A stretch of 64,000 nucleotides of DNA. Source: Nostoc sp. UHCC 0702 (GTDB taxonomy: Bacteria > Cyanobacteriota > Cyanobacteriia > Cyanobacteriales > Nostocaceae). The translations under genes were made by a program, and so were the position numbers. The notes beneath the pieces were generated by a model. It was not told where the DNA came from, made no database searches, and saw only the letters and a program-made list of their open reading frames with translations. Positions 37,530-46,173 of the stretch are shown here, piece by piece. The stretch spans positions 3,190,501 to 3,254,500 of the forward strand of contig CP071065.1 of NCBI GenBank assembly GCA_017164015.1, written 5' to 3'. Numbering within the stretch: the stretch's first letter is position 1; each line of letters starts with the position of its first letter.

Positions 37530-38162
37530 TTAGCTTGTAATCGTCGCAGCACTACGAAAAAGCACTGTCTCCAAAATAAAATTAACTACTTCGTCCAATC
37601 CTTCACCCGTTTTGCAATTAGTATAAACAACAGGTTTACCTCGTCGATATATTGGGGCTTCGTGACGAATTAAGTCTAAATTAGCACCGACATAAGGGGC
37701 AATATCAATTTTATTGATCACTACTAAGTCAGCTTGTACAAAGCCGGGGCCATTTTTGCGGGGAATATCATCACCTGCACCCACATCAATGACAAATATA
37801 TAGGAATCTACTAAATCGTAACTAAAGGTAGAGGCAAGATTATCACCACCACTTTCAATTAAAATTAAGTCTAATTGCGGAATTAATAACTCAAAATCTT
37901 TGACTGCTAAAAGATTCATTGTCGGGTCTTCTCGAATTGCTGTATGGGGACAGCTACCCGTTTCTACTCCGACAATTCTTTCGGGAGGTAAAAACCCGCG
38001 ATTTTTAAGTCGGTCTGCATCTTCGGTAGTTAGTAAGTCATTAGTGACAACTGCTACTTCAATGCCTTGATTCATCAATTTGGGGACTATACACTCTATT
38101 AAAGCAGTTTTTCCGCTACCCACTGGCCCCCCAATCCCCAGCCTAGCCGCTGATTTTGGCAT
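37530..38162 (-). CDS. ureG: urease accessory GTPase UreG
   Basis: A 210-residue SIMIBI-class GTPase supplying energy for nickel insertion. P-loop GGPVGSGKTAL at residues 11-21, metal/CPH motif GSCPHTAIRED near 68-78 and NKIDIAPYVGA for guanine recognition. It lacks the long His-rich N-terminus of some UreGs, fitting the presence of His-tailed UreE. The start ATG is 2 nt after the ureB stop, so translation is coupled to the fused UreB. Confidence 0.96.
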   Translation of the reverse strand: MPKSAARLGIGGPVGSGKTALIECIVPKLMNQGIEVAVVTNDLLTTEDADRLKNRGFLPPERIVGVETGSCPHTAIREDPTMNLLAVKDFELLIPQLDLILIESGGDNLASTFSYDLVDSYIFVIDVGAGDDIPRKNGPGFVQADLVVINKIDIAPYVGANLDLIRHEAPIYRRGKPVVYTNCKTGEGLDEVVNFILETVLFRSAATITS

Positions 38163-38164
38163 GG

Positions 38165-38782
38165 TTAATTTCCTAATGGTTTATTAACTAATCCATTGAA
38201 ACCATAAATTTCACGCTTCCCACGAAAGGGAATTAATTCTACTTCTTTTGTATCCCCTGGTTCAAATCTGATGGCTGTTCCTGCGGGAATATTTAAACGT
38301 TTACCATAAGCTTGTTCGCGGTCAAACTCTAAACCTTTCTTTTCTTGATAGCCATTATTAACTTCAAAAAAGTGGAAATGAGAACCTACTTGAATCGGGC
38401 GATCGCCTTGATTACTTACTTTTATTTTTGTAATTTCTCGTCCTGCATTCAGTTCTAGCGGTTCTGGTTTAGTAATAATTATTTGTCCGGGAATAGTTGT
38501 GATTTTTTCGACTTTAATAGAAGAAGCCTGGTTAACAAAGCTTTTACCTTCAACTTGAATATCATTCAGATTGGAAACATTGCTAGTGAAGGTTTTACTC
38601 CGCCCCCGAAAATCTTCGTATTCATATATGATCACTTTGATGCCTGCTGGCACTGTTAAGGAAGTTAGTTGATTGTCACCAATGCCCAATTCATAAATTT
38701 TATATTCCCCTTCTTCAAGTTCTTTGCTATTGCCTTGATAGTTTGCATCATCATAAATTACAACTTGATTAATTGTATACAT
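38165..38782 (-). CDS. ureB: urease beta subunit UreB fused to an N-terminal beta/gamma-crystallin domain
   Basis: A 205-residue protein. Residues 98-205 are Ure[33 protein letters not shown] and [22 protein letters not shown]. Residues 1-92 are a complete beta/gamma-crystallin domain with two Greek-key motifs (YDDANYQG at 10-17, YEYEDFRG at 53-60) and Ca2+-type sites (DNQLTS at 36-41, VNQASS at 83-88). Normal bacterial UreB is about 100-110 residues. The frame is continuous with no in-frame start at the junction, so this is a real fusion. It lies between ureA (122 nt away) and ureG (2 nt). Confidence 0.93.
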   Translation of the reverse strand: MYTINQVVIYDDANYQGNSKELEEGEYKIYELGIGDNQLTSLTVPAGIKVIIYEYEDFRGRSKTFTSNVSNLNDIQVEGKSFVNQASSIKVEKITTIPGQIIITKPEPLELNAGREITKIKVSNQGDRPIQVGSHFHFFEVNNGYQEKKGLEFDREQAYGKRLNIPAGTAIRFEPGDTKEVELIPFRGKREIYGFNGLVNKPLGN

Positions 38783-38904
38783 TGATAAGTTTTCCCATAG
38801 TCAATTAAGAATTTTAAATTAGTTAATCATGGGAAAAACCCACAACTAAACATCAAAAATTTTCTCTACTCCCTACTCTCCATTAATAAATGTTTTTGCA
38901 TATT

Positions 38905-39210
38905 TTATTCGTGAATTGGATTATGTACTGTTACTAATTTAGTCCCATCAGGAAAAGTTGCTTCAACTTGGACTTCATGGATCATTTCTGCTATACCATC
39001 CATGACATCATCCTTCTTTAATATCTCTGTGCCCTCACTCATGAGTTGACTTACAGTTTTTCCTTCTCTTGCACCTTCTAAGATAGCAGCAGATATATAA
39101 GCTACCGCTTCTGGGTAATTGAGCTTTAAACCTTTTTCTTTACGTCTTTCTGCTACTAAAGCTGCTGTAAAAATTAGTAGTTTATCTTTTTCTTGAGGTG
39201 ACAATTGCAT
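38905..39210 (-). CDS. ureA: urease gamma subunit UreA
   Basis: A 101-residue small structural subunit: [46 protein letters not shown] and [18 protein letters not shown] all match the family. It is the first gene of the locus; ATG at 39208-39210. The 122-bp gap before ureB is long for an operon and contains an AAAACCCACAACTAAACATC block, related to one at about 45.55 kb, and short pyrimidine repeats, so an extra promoter is possible. Confidence 0.97.
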   Translation of the reverse strand: MQLSPQEKDKLLIFTAALVAERRKEKGLKLNYPEAVAYISAAILEGAREGKTVSQLMSEGTEILKKDDVMDGIAEMIHEVQVEATFPDGTKLVTVHNPIHE

Positions 39211-39596
39211 AAAAGTTATCCTATGTTGACGCTGGCTATTTATAAATTTGTGTTATTAACCAGCCAACACATCAATTTACAGTAGAACAACTATCTTTGA
39301 TTCAAATACTTTATACAAATTAATCTACCTTTTCTAGTAAACCTGCTTTTTCTAATCACAAGTTTGCTATACCTAATAGAAATTATAGGCTTTCTTAAGC
39401 AACTGAGGTATCACGATTACCTCACCCCAATAAAGCTGTGCTTTATCTCCCCTCTCCTTGGTAAGGAGAGGGGTTGGGGGTGAGGTTATTAGATATACTT
39501 GGCGCTTACTGGTAAATACTTTAATATTTTTTTAAGTTTTAAGAGAGCCAGTTATGCTAAATATAATGCTTATAGAGCAGCGCGGTAAGCGTAAAA
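39211..39596. other. urease upstream region with hairpin repeat
   Basis: The urease promoter must lie in the right-to-left part nearest 39211. I looked for the NtcA pattern GTA-N8-TAC and found no exact match; near-misses have the wrong spacing. At 39404-39487 is a dispersed hairpin repeat: GAGGTATCACGATTACCTC, then AAAGCTGTGCTTT and CTCTCCTTGGTAAGGAGAG, ending GGGGTTGGGGGTGAGG. Confidence 0.6.
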
Positions 39597-39724
39597 CTCA
39601 GACCCTTTAGGGCTGAGATATAAGCGACACGTGCGATTTTAATCGCCTTATCTATTGCAGTATCTTTATACAATGTTATGCCTTTCATGTTAGCATAAGA
39701 ATGTAGTTGGTTAGGTCGAAGCCA

Positions 39725-41005
39725 GTGATAATTTACGAGTTCAAAGTTAAAGGAAAAGACAGGCAATACAAGGCAATAGATGATGCTATTCGTACCAGTC
39801 AATTCATCCAAAACAAATGCTTGCGTTATTGGATGGATAACAAAAAGATTGGGAAATATGATCTTAATAAATATTGTGCAGTGTTAGCGTCTGAATTTCC
39901 TTTTGCTGACGAACTCAATTCAATGGCTCGCCAATCTGCGGCGGAACGTACTTGGAGCGCAATAGCGCGGTTTTACGATAATTGTAAAAAGAAAGTTAAA
40001 GGCAAGAAAGCGGAAAGTGGCAGTCTTGGCGGTTTCCGTCAGGATTCCCACCTTTCCAAGGCAGGTTTTCCAAAGTTCAAGAAACACTGTCGTTCAGTTG
40101 AATACAAAACCAGTGGCTGGAAACTTTATACGACCCGTAAAGCCATAACTTTTTCGGACAAGAAAGGAATAGGAACTCTGAAATTAAAGGGAACTTATGA
40201 CTTGAATTACTACGATATCAAACAGATTAAGCGAGTCCGGTTGGTGCGTCGTGCTGACGGTTACTATGCTCAATTTGCAATTGAGGTTGATATCAAGGTT
40301 GAGACTCAACCTACAAATCAAGTAGTCGGTATTGACTTGGGTTTGAAGTACTTCATTGCTGATAACAAAGGTAATGTTGAACAATCTCCTCAGTTTTACC
40401 GCAAGTCTGAGAAACAGTTGAATCGTGCTAACCGTAAAAAATCCAAGAAATACGACCCCAAAAAAAAGAAGGCCAAACAATCACAATCAACCAACTACCA
40501 CAAAGCCAAGAATCGATATGCCCGGAAGCATTTAAGAGTAAGTAGGCAACGAAAAGAGTATTGCAAGCGTGTTGCATATTCCGTCATCCAATCTCACGAT
40601 TTGGTAGCCTATGAAGACTTGAATGTGAAAGGCTTGGTACGTAATAGACATTACTGCAAATCGATCACTGATGCTGGCTGGTCAACTTTCCGGTCATGGT
40701 TAGAATACTTTGGTCACAAATATGGGAAGGTGACAGTTGCTGTTCCTCCCCACAATACAAGCCAAAATTGCTCTAACTGCGGTGAAAAAGTGAAAAAATC
40801 TCTGTCCACCAGAACCCACCTTTGCCCACATTGCGGGTTTGTAGAAGACAGGGATGTGAACGCAGCTATCAACATTCTGCAAAAAGGACTCAGTACCGTG
40901 GGACACACGGGAACTTACGCTTGGGGAGATTTGCCCTCTTGGGCGATTGGTGCAAACCTGTCGTCTAACGGCGAGTCAGGGAACCAAGAATCTCAGTGTC
41001 TTTAG
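39725..41005 (+). CDS. tnpB: TnpB RNA-guided nuclease
   Basis: About 426 residues from GTG 39725 (TTG at 39707 is an alternative). The split RuvC site is intact: GIDLGLKYF (Asp), VAYEDLNVKGL (Glu) and DRDVNAAINIL (Asp). The zinc ribbon is CSNCGEKV...CPHCGF. The N-terminal helix-turn-helix region and a Lys-rich stretch (KKSKKYDPKKKKAK) are typical. The gene ends inside the right-end structure (GNQESQCL), as is usual because its 3' end doubles as guide-RNA scaffold. It lacks a TnpA and so would depend on one elsewhere for movement. Confidence 0.95.
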   Translation: MIIYEFKVKGKDRQYKAIDDAIRTSQFIQNKCLRYWMDNKKIGKYDLNKYCAVLASEFPFADELNSMARQSAAERTWSAIARFYDNCKKKVKGKKAESGSLGGFRQDSHLSKAGFPKFKKHCRSVEYKTSGWKLYTTRKAITFSDKKGIGTLKLKGTYDLNYYDIKQIKRVRLVRRADGYYAQFAIEVDIKVETQPTNQVVGIDLGLKYFIADNKGNVEQSPQFYRKSEKQLNRANRKKSKKYDPKKKKAKQSQSTNYHKAKNRYARKHLRVSRQRKEYCKRVAYSVIQSHDLVAYEDLNVKGLVRNRHYCKSITDAGWSTFRSWLEYFGHKYGKVTVAVPPHNTSQNCSNCGEKVKKSLSTRTHLCPHCGFVEDRDVNAAINILQKGLSTVGHTGTYAWGDLPSWAIGANLSSNGESGNQESQCL

Positions 41006-41020
41006 ACCTGAGAGTGTCAA
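40900..41020 (+). ncRNA. putative omega (reRNA) guide scaffold of TnpB
   Basis: In this family a non-coding RNA overlaps the 3' end of tnpB and ends at the transposon right end. Here a 6+3-bp hairpin with TTTA loop (40991-41013) and the terminal GTGTCAA fit that layout. The guide would begin at about 41021 with TCTATTGACCGATGACC. The 5' boundary is a guess. Confidence 0.4.
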
Positions 41021-41076
41021 TCTATTGACCGATGACCAATGACCAATGACAGTCATCAGTCATCAGTTAGCACACC

Positions 41077-41505
41077 TTAAATTGTCGCTGCTGGTTTGTT
41101 TCCATTGGCGTTGCTGTTGATACTGGCAACAAATGGCGGTTGCTGTGAACTGGGAGTTGACGACTCACCTCGCAGTCCCTTGTGGCGTTTGTTCTTTGGA
41201 ACTCCTCCCGCCATGCCATACTCTACACTGCTTTTGCCGTATCGAGTCGCAACTGCCAGTAGCATGTGTTCTGCCATATCTGCCAATTCGCGTTCTGTTT
41301 CTAGCATTTGACTGTAGAATTTATCCAAGCTGGAAAGGGCACTGTTGTATGTATTCTCTCTGGTTCGCATTGTCTCGATTAAAGTTGAGAAGGCAGTTAG
41401 GGTGAGTCCACTGCCTAAATCTAAATTCGGATCGATTGAATTAATCCCAGCAGCACGGCGTACTGCTTTTTCTAAGACTTTAGAGGTTCTTTTTTGACGG
41501 GCCAT
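41077..41505 (-). CDS. hypothetical protein with helical core
   Basis: A 142-residue protein, basic at the N-terminus (MARQKRTSKVLEKAVRRAAG), helical in the middle (LIETMRTRENTYNSALSSLDKFYSQMLETERELADMAEHM) and low-complexity at the C-terminus (S, Q, N, P). It has no signal peptide or membrane segment. It starts just beyond the TnpB element on the opposite strand, so its 3' end flanks the insertion. I recognise no family. Confidence 0.6.
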   Translation of the reverse strand: MARQKRTSKVLEKAVRRAAGINSIDPNLDLGSGLTLTAFSTLIETMRTRENTYNSALSSLDKFYSQMLETERELADMAEHMLLAVATRYGKSSVEYGMAGGVPKNKRHKGLRGESSTPSSQQPPFVASINSNANGNKPAATI

Positions 41506-41691
41506 GATATGCGCCTTGTAATATAGTACGGCTAATATTCTTTACCTTAAGAAATTTCCGTATTGATTGGCTTGAGAAAATTTTGGCAAATCCACAATGG
41601 TTTTTGCTACAAGCGATATTTGTTATGAGTGCAGGAATTACTGTAATGAGTTAGCAAACAGATAAACTTGTTTTCAAGTTATCTGATTGCC

Positions 41692-41922
41692 TGCGCGTTT
41701 TACTGAAATGAGTGCGTGATCTACTGAAATGAGAAGGCAATCAAGCATATTGAGAAGCCAATATGCCTTAATGAGTGCGCGTTTTACTGAAATGAGTGCG
41801 CGATCTACTGAAATGAGAAGGCAATCAAGCATATTGAGAAGCCAATATGCCTTAATGAGTGCGCGTTTTACTGAAATGAGAAGGCAATCAAGCATATTGA
41901 GAAGCTAATATGCCTTTTCGCC
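41692..41922. repeat. 84-bp direct repeats, three copies
   Basis: Copies begin TGCGCGTTTTACTGAAATGA at 41692, 41776 and 41860. Copies 1 and 2 are full 84-bp units that each contain a second 21-bp sub-unit (TGCGCGATCTACTGAAATGA). Copy 3 lacks this 21-bp sub-unit and diverges at its end. Each unit ends with GAAGGCAATCAAGCATATTG...CCAATATGCCTT. Confidence 0.9.
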
Positions 41923-41927
41923 TACTA

Positions 41928-42196
41928 AGAGGATGTTTGTAAAGTCTAATTTACGACTAGCCCTGGCGACTAGAAGTCACGCGCCACATGCGCGGCTGTC
42001 GGGGAACCGCGATAGCGCAGTGGCTTGGCTATACAGACAAAACCCGCCTGCGCGGGTTGAGATGCTTACTTTTTCATTAGTCCACGTACTGCTTTGCAGT
42101 TCCCGTTCGCGTAAGCGTCTCCGAAGGAGAAGGGTAGGTGGACTTTGCCTGTGTAGTAGCGAATTCTATTCGCCCAAAACTTTTCAAACATCCTCT
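41928..42196. mobile_element. MITE-like element, AGAGGATGTTTG family, copy A
   Basis: The ends are AGAGGATGTTTGTAAAGTCT and its near inverse complement ACTTTTCAAACATCCTCT (42179-42196). The interior holds palindromes (AACCCGCCTGCGCGGGTT; GTCCAC...GTGGAC; GCGAATTCTATTCGC) related to the cluster at 29.6-29.7 kb. No transposase gene is present. Confidence 0.85.
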
Positions 42197-42306
42197 GAGA
42201 GCGATCGCCAAATTACAGCAAGTACTAAGTTACCTTATTTTCAGGTGACTATAGTATTAGGAATTCTGGGCTGTATCATAATCAAAGCTTCTTGAGGTGT
42301 TAAACT

Positions 42307-43659
42307 ATGACTCATGCTTGCTGTGGCCCTGGCTACGCTTCCCCAGAAGCAGCCATCAAAGCAGAACGGGAAAAAGTACTTTATGCGATCGCTCTTTATA
42401 CAGGTACGGGTATTGAAGAGCCAGATTATTTAGCAACTATAGATGTTGACCCAGACTCCCCGACTTATTCCCAAGTCATTCATCGTCTACCAGTACCATA
42501 CATTGGTGATGAATTGCATCACTTTGGCTGGAATGCTTGTAGTTCTTGTCATGGTGATGGCAGTAAATCCCGACGCTATACCGTAATTCCTGGCTTCCGG
42601 TCTAGCCGCATTTATATAGTTGATACAGCAGATACGAAAGCACCAAAACTGTACAAAGTTATTGAACCAGAAGAAATTAAAGCCAAGACTAACTTAACTG
42701 CGCCCCACACGGTACACTGCTTAGCAGATGGTCATGTAATGATTTCCATGCTGGGCGACAGCGAAGGGAATGGCCCTGGTGGCTTTTTGTTACTGAATGA
42801 TAATTTTGATATTGTTGGACATTGGGAACGCCAAGCCGATGCCATGCAGTTCAACTATGATTTTTGGTATCAGCCGCGTCATAATGTGATGGTAAGTAGC
42901 GAGTGGGGCGCACCTAAAACCTTTTATCCTGGTTTTGACCTCAACGATGTAGCAGCTGGTAAATATGGCCACCATATACATTTTTGGGATTGGTCAACAA
43001 GGGAAATTATCCAAAGTTTTGATTTGGGGGAAGAAGGATTAATTCCTTTAGAAGTCCGCTTTCACCATAACCCCGATAGCACTCATGGATTTGTTGCAGC
43101 TGCACTCAGCAGTAATGTTTGGCATTGGCACAAGTCTAATGATAATTGGGAAGTCGAGAAAGTAATTGATGTGCCATCGGTAGAACTGTCAGGCTGGCCT
43201 ATTCCTGTACCATCCTTGATTACTGATATCTTGATTTCCATGTGCGATCGCTATGTTTATTTCTCCAACTGGCTACACGGAGATATTCGTCAATACGATA
43301 TCAGCGATCCTACCCATCCCCGACTCACTGGTCAAGTTTGGTGCGGTGGTTTGCTAGGGAACAGCGGTGAAGTTCAAGGTCATAAATTGGCTGGTGGGCC
43401 GCAAATGCTACAGCTAAGTCTGGATGGTAAGCGGCTTTATGTCACAAATTCTTTATTTAGTAGTTGGGATAATCAGTTTTATCCTGACTTAAACAAGTCA
43501 GGCTCTTACTTATTGCAGATTGACTGCGATACTGAGAACGGGGGACTGAAAATCAACGAAGATTTCTACGTAGATTTTGGTAAGGAACCAGCCGGCCCGG
43601 CTCGCGCTCATGAAATGCGCTATCCTGGCGGTGATTGTACCTCGGATATTTGGGTGTAG
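42307..43659 (+). CDS. SBP56 family protein (selenium-binding protein / methanethiol oxidase type)
   Basis: A 450-residue beta-propeller protein. [26 protein letters not shown]-type [58 protein letters not shown] and [11 protein letters not shown] are strongly conserved segments, including the CSSC pair and metal-site His. Human and bacterial homologues oxidise methanethiol to formaldehyde, H2O2 and H2S using copper. Substrate in cyanobacteria is not established. GAGG lies upstream of ATG 42307. It stands alone. Confidence 0.93.
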   Translation: MTHACCGPGYASPEAAIKAEREKVLYAIALYTGTGIEEPDYLATIDVDPDSPTYSQVIHRLPVPYIGDELHHFGWNACSSCHGDGSKSRRYTVIPGFRSSRIYIVDTADTKAPKLYKVIEPEEIKAKTNLTAPHTVHCLADGHVMISMLGDSEGNGPGGFLLLNDNFDIVGHWERQADAMQFNYDFWYQPRHNVMVSSEWGAPKTFYPGFDLNDVAAGKYGHHIHFWDWSTREIIQSFDLGEEGLIPLEVRFHHNPDSTHGFVAAALSSNVWHWHKSNDNWEVEKVIDVPSVELSGWPIPVPSLITDILISMCDRYVYFSNWLHGDIRQYDISDPTHPRLTGQVWCGGLLGNSGEVQGHKLAGGPQMLQLSLDGKRLYVTNSLFSSWDNQFYPDLNKSGSYLLQIDCDTENGGLKINEDFYVDFGKEPAGPARAHEMRYPGGDCTSDIWV

Positions 43660-43808
43660 TAATACTAGAGAAAAGGAAACATCTCTACCCTTTTCTCTTC
43701 TTTTTTACCTCTTGGGACAGATGTCTGTTAATTAAACAAGTTGAAGTGACTATCTCAAGAAGGATTTACAAATACCGCAGCGATCGCTTGATGTCACTAA
43801 GCTAAAAT

Positions 43809-44486
43809 TTATAGTAAAACTGCATTTTCCTCTTGAAGTTGTTCTTTCGCTAACGCTAATGCTTGATAAGCAGTGTCTAATTTGGTTTTATCTATAATCT
43901 GATCAGCAAAATGCTTTAAATAAGCTTCAAGATAGTTGATACGTACCTGGGGCGGGTCATTTGAACTTTGCATAAAAGGAAGGTCTGATTCAACCATAAA
44001 ACGAATAGCCAGTAGTGGAATAGGGCTACGCAACGGACGAAAGTCTGGGTTGTGCAGACCAGGACTTTGAGTATGATTGTGAAATTCACCAATCATCAAT
44101 CCTGTTTCCACAAACAATGGTTTAAGTTTTCGTTGAATTTGCTCAATTAATTTCAAATCTTCATCCATAGACATATCAGGAAATATTAGTATAAAAGCTT
44201 TATAAATAGCCAATTCTTTGTCTTCTGCATCTATCTTCAGAAAGATATCACGATAGCGTTGAACAATATCCTCTAATTGCTGGAAATCTAAATTTTTTGC
44301 CGGAATAACCGCCATGCGAATGCTGTTTAATCTCATAGCGTTAGCCACATAAGGGCAAACTGAGCCAGATCTGCCTAAATTAGGGTGAGGGGCTGCTAAA
44401 AAATTCTTAACCCACTCCATGATTTCATTTAAGTAGGGAAGATCTTGCTGGGTTTGTTGGATTTCAGAAGGTGTGTAAAGTTGCAT
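43809..44486 (-). CDS. DUF6875-like protein
   Basis: About 225 residues from the ATG at 44484-44486; an upstream in-frame extension to 44606 reads as unlikely protein. The core GRSGSVCPYVANAMRLNSIRMAVI, MSMDEDLKLIEQIQRKLKPLF, GLMIGEFHNHTQSPGLHN, SPIPLLAIRFMVESDLPFM and YLEAYLKHF match DUF6875 proteins, which resemble oxidoreductase- or siderophore-related partners of unknown function. The CPYV cysteine and the HNHTQ histidines are conserved and may be catalytic or metal-binding. No operon partner. Confidence 0.65.
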   Translation of the reverse strand: MQLYTPSEIQQTQQDLPYLNEIMEWVKNFLAAPHPNLGRSGSVCPYVANAMRLNSIRMAVIPAKNLDFQQLEDIVQRYRDIFLKIDAEDKELAIYKAFILIFPDMSMDEDLKLIEQIQRKLKPLFVETGLMIGEFHNHTQSPGLHNPDFRPLRSPIPLLAIRFMVESDLPFMQSSNDPPQVRINYLEAYLKHFADQIIDKTKLDTAYQALALAKEQLQEENAVLL

Positions 44487-45675
44487 TATGTTCAAACAAA
44501 TGCAGTAATTGTGTAAGTTGACATTGTGAATTATTCTCATACTGACAAGCAGCATCAGAATAATCAACCAGTTCAGCATTGATTCGTGAAGCTTGCTTTC
44601 GCTCACTTGTGATTAAGAGTCACTGCCTTGCACAACCATTTGCACAAGAAGGGTTTTCCGACTTGAGCAACCTGGCGTAGGGTTCCTCCCGAGTTCCCCA
44701 AGTGGCGTTCATTTGTGTTGACAAAGGACTAATCACAAGTGACGGTCTTCACGCTAAGAGTCTAATATGTCAAGTCAAGACAGTAGCTTAATGATAAACA
44801 ATAAAGCTATTACTTAACTCATGTCTTCAACATTACATCGTAATATTGTTATTTTTACTTGAATTTATTATAAACTGTATCGCTTCCAGTTAAAGATTCA
44901 GTAAAGAACGAAAAAAATTTGTGGTTGATGTTTATTTTTGGACAATAAATTAATTATATTCCTTTGTTTTCCAGGGAATTGCGTAAGTAAAATCAACTGC
45001 TGAATATTCGAGGCTGTTTAAATTGTTTTTGCGTTCCTCCCCTCATCTCTGTGCTATTGCTTAAATTTAAATATGAAGTTGCTAACTTTGGCAACCTGCG
45101 TTAAAAGATTAGTAGGGAATACTGAGGTGGTTTTGAAGGCGATCGCTCTTATCAGTGTAGCATCATCAGTAATACTTATTAAATATATTTACTGAAGAGG
45201 ATGTTTGAAAAGTCTGTAGTAGTGTATTGAATATTTGTTTACCCCACCCTAACCCTCCCCGTATGTATTGGAGGGAAATAAATTGTCTAGTCTCCCCTCT
45301 TTATAAAGGGGGATTAAGGGGGGTAATAATTCGATGAAAATCACAACATACCACTTTTCAAACATCCTCTAATTCAATTTACAGAGGACGAAGCAAATTT
45401 GTCGGCACTAAACTCATTTTTATATCCAGCTAACTTTGGCTCGATATAATAGCTAGTTTGAATGGTCAAAGATCAGTTTTAGGCTCAGATTAGTTGAATT
45501 TATCCATTTGCAAAGCTTATTGACAAATCAGTCAATCAGGGGAAAATCCCACAAGCAAACATGAAAAATGAATATTCCCTACTCCCCACTCCCTATATTC
45601 AAACTAGACGGCACTTTTAGCAGATTTTTCTAGTCAACGTTATTGCAATAACTTGAATATGAGAAAGTTTAAACT
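44487..45675. other. 1.2-kb intergenic region
   Basis: Contains a 13-bp perfect inverted repeat, TCACTTGTGATTA at 44603-44615 and TAATCACAAGTGA at 44730-44742, bounding 140 bp that may be a small non-autonomous element. The AGAGGATGTTTG MITE copy B lies at 45196-45370. The rest is AT-rich with nothing supportable except a GAAAATCCCACAAGCAAACAT block near 45543 that resembles one beside ureA (about 38.83 kb). Confidence 0.6.
45196..45370. mobile_element. MITE-like element, AGAGGATGTTTG family, copy B
   Basis: The ends AGAGGATGTTTGAAAAGTCT and CACTTTTCAAACATCCTCT are the same inverted pair as copy A at 41928, with a different 130-bp interior that contains CCCCACCCTAACCCTCCCC and GGGGGATTAAGGGGGG blocks. 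A shared end with an unrelated interior is typical of MITEs mobilised by a transposase encoded elsewhere. Confidence 0.85.
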
Positions 45676-46173
45676 ATGAATAATTTTGTCAAACTAATAA
45701 TTTTCGGGGGAATTTTATGCACCCCAATTGTTGCTGCTACAATTGCTAATACAGCACAAGCACAGCCTCAGTCTGCACCAGGGCCTCTTTTTGCACCCAA
45801 CGTCACGCTGAATGTTCAACGTAGGAGTGGTAATTGTCCCCAGACAGTGGGGTTGTGGTGGATTGGACTACCTTATGAAGGCGGTGCAGAACATACTGTA
45901 ATAGCAGATACCAGACAGTTTGCAGACACAACTCAGTTAGTTTCATCTAATAATAAGCAGTTTGTACAATTTGTTTCACCGTTACGCAGTGATTATGCTT
46001 CTTGTGTCGCTCAAACATCGGCTCAAGAATATAATTTCTACAAGGTAGAATTTAAGAATAAAAAAGCTTATTTCTATGTTGATTTGCGAAAAAATAACGC
46101 ACCTGCACGCTTAATTACCTATAAAAATGTAGTAGCTTCTCGTCCTTATGTGCGGTGGGCGATCGCAGATTAA
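45676..46173 (+). CDS. exported hypothetical protein
   Basis: A 165-residue protein with a Sec signal peptide (KLIIFGGILCTPIVAATIANTAQAQ; cut near AQA). The mature part has two cysteines (GNCPQTVGLWWIG; SDYASCVAQT) that could form a disulfide, and beta-rich sequence ending RPYVRWAIAD. ATG at 45676. Isolated on both sides by long gene-free stretches. The function is unknown. Confidence 0.75.
   Translation: MNNFVKLIIFGGILCTPIVAATIANTAQAQPQSAPGPLFAPNVTLNVQRRSGNCPQTVGLWWIGLPYEGGAEHTVIADTRQFADTTQLVSSNNKQFVQFVSPLRSDYASCVAQTSAQEYNFYKVEFKNKKAYFYVDLRKNNAPARLITYKNVVASRPYVRWAIAD

Larger units (their letters stand above)
39597..41020 (+). mobile_element. IS200/IS605-family element with tnpB only (IS1341 type)
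   Basis: The element holds one gene, tnpB; no tnpA is present. Sub-terminal hairpins occur at both ends: CTCAGACCCTTTAGGGCTGAG at 39597-39617 and TCTCAGTGTCTTTAGACCTGAGA at 40991-41013, alike in stem, bulge and TTTA loop. There are no inverted terminal repeats, as expected for this family. The right end probably lies near GTGTCAA (41014-41020). Exact ends are an estimate. Confidence 0.7.
41506..42306. other. 801-bp repeat-rich intergenic region
   Basis: Holds the 84-bp tandem repeats (41692-41922) and a MITE-like element (41928-42196), followed by about 110 bp in which the promoter of the SBP56 gene should lie. A plus-strand frame across 41933-42295 is only translated repeat. Confidence 0.7.

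Noticed and set aside
39211..39430. NtcA site upstream of ureA
   Set aside because: No exact GTA-N8-TAC. GGTATCACGATTACC has a spacer of 7 and belongs to a dispersed hairpin, and GTAGAACAACTATC has the wrong right half.
39557..39688. 43-codon minus-strand frame (MKGITLYKDTAIDKAIK...) at the left edge of the TnpB element
   Set aside because: It overlaps the element's left end and lacks support. It may be a fragment of host sequence or transposon end, but nothing shows it is a gene.
41933..42295. 120-codon plus-strand frame before the SBP56 gene
   Set aside because: It lies almost wholly in the MITE at 41928-42196 and contains its palindromes, so it is translated repeat DNA.
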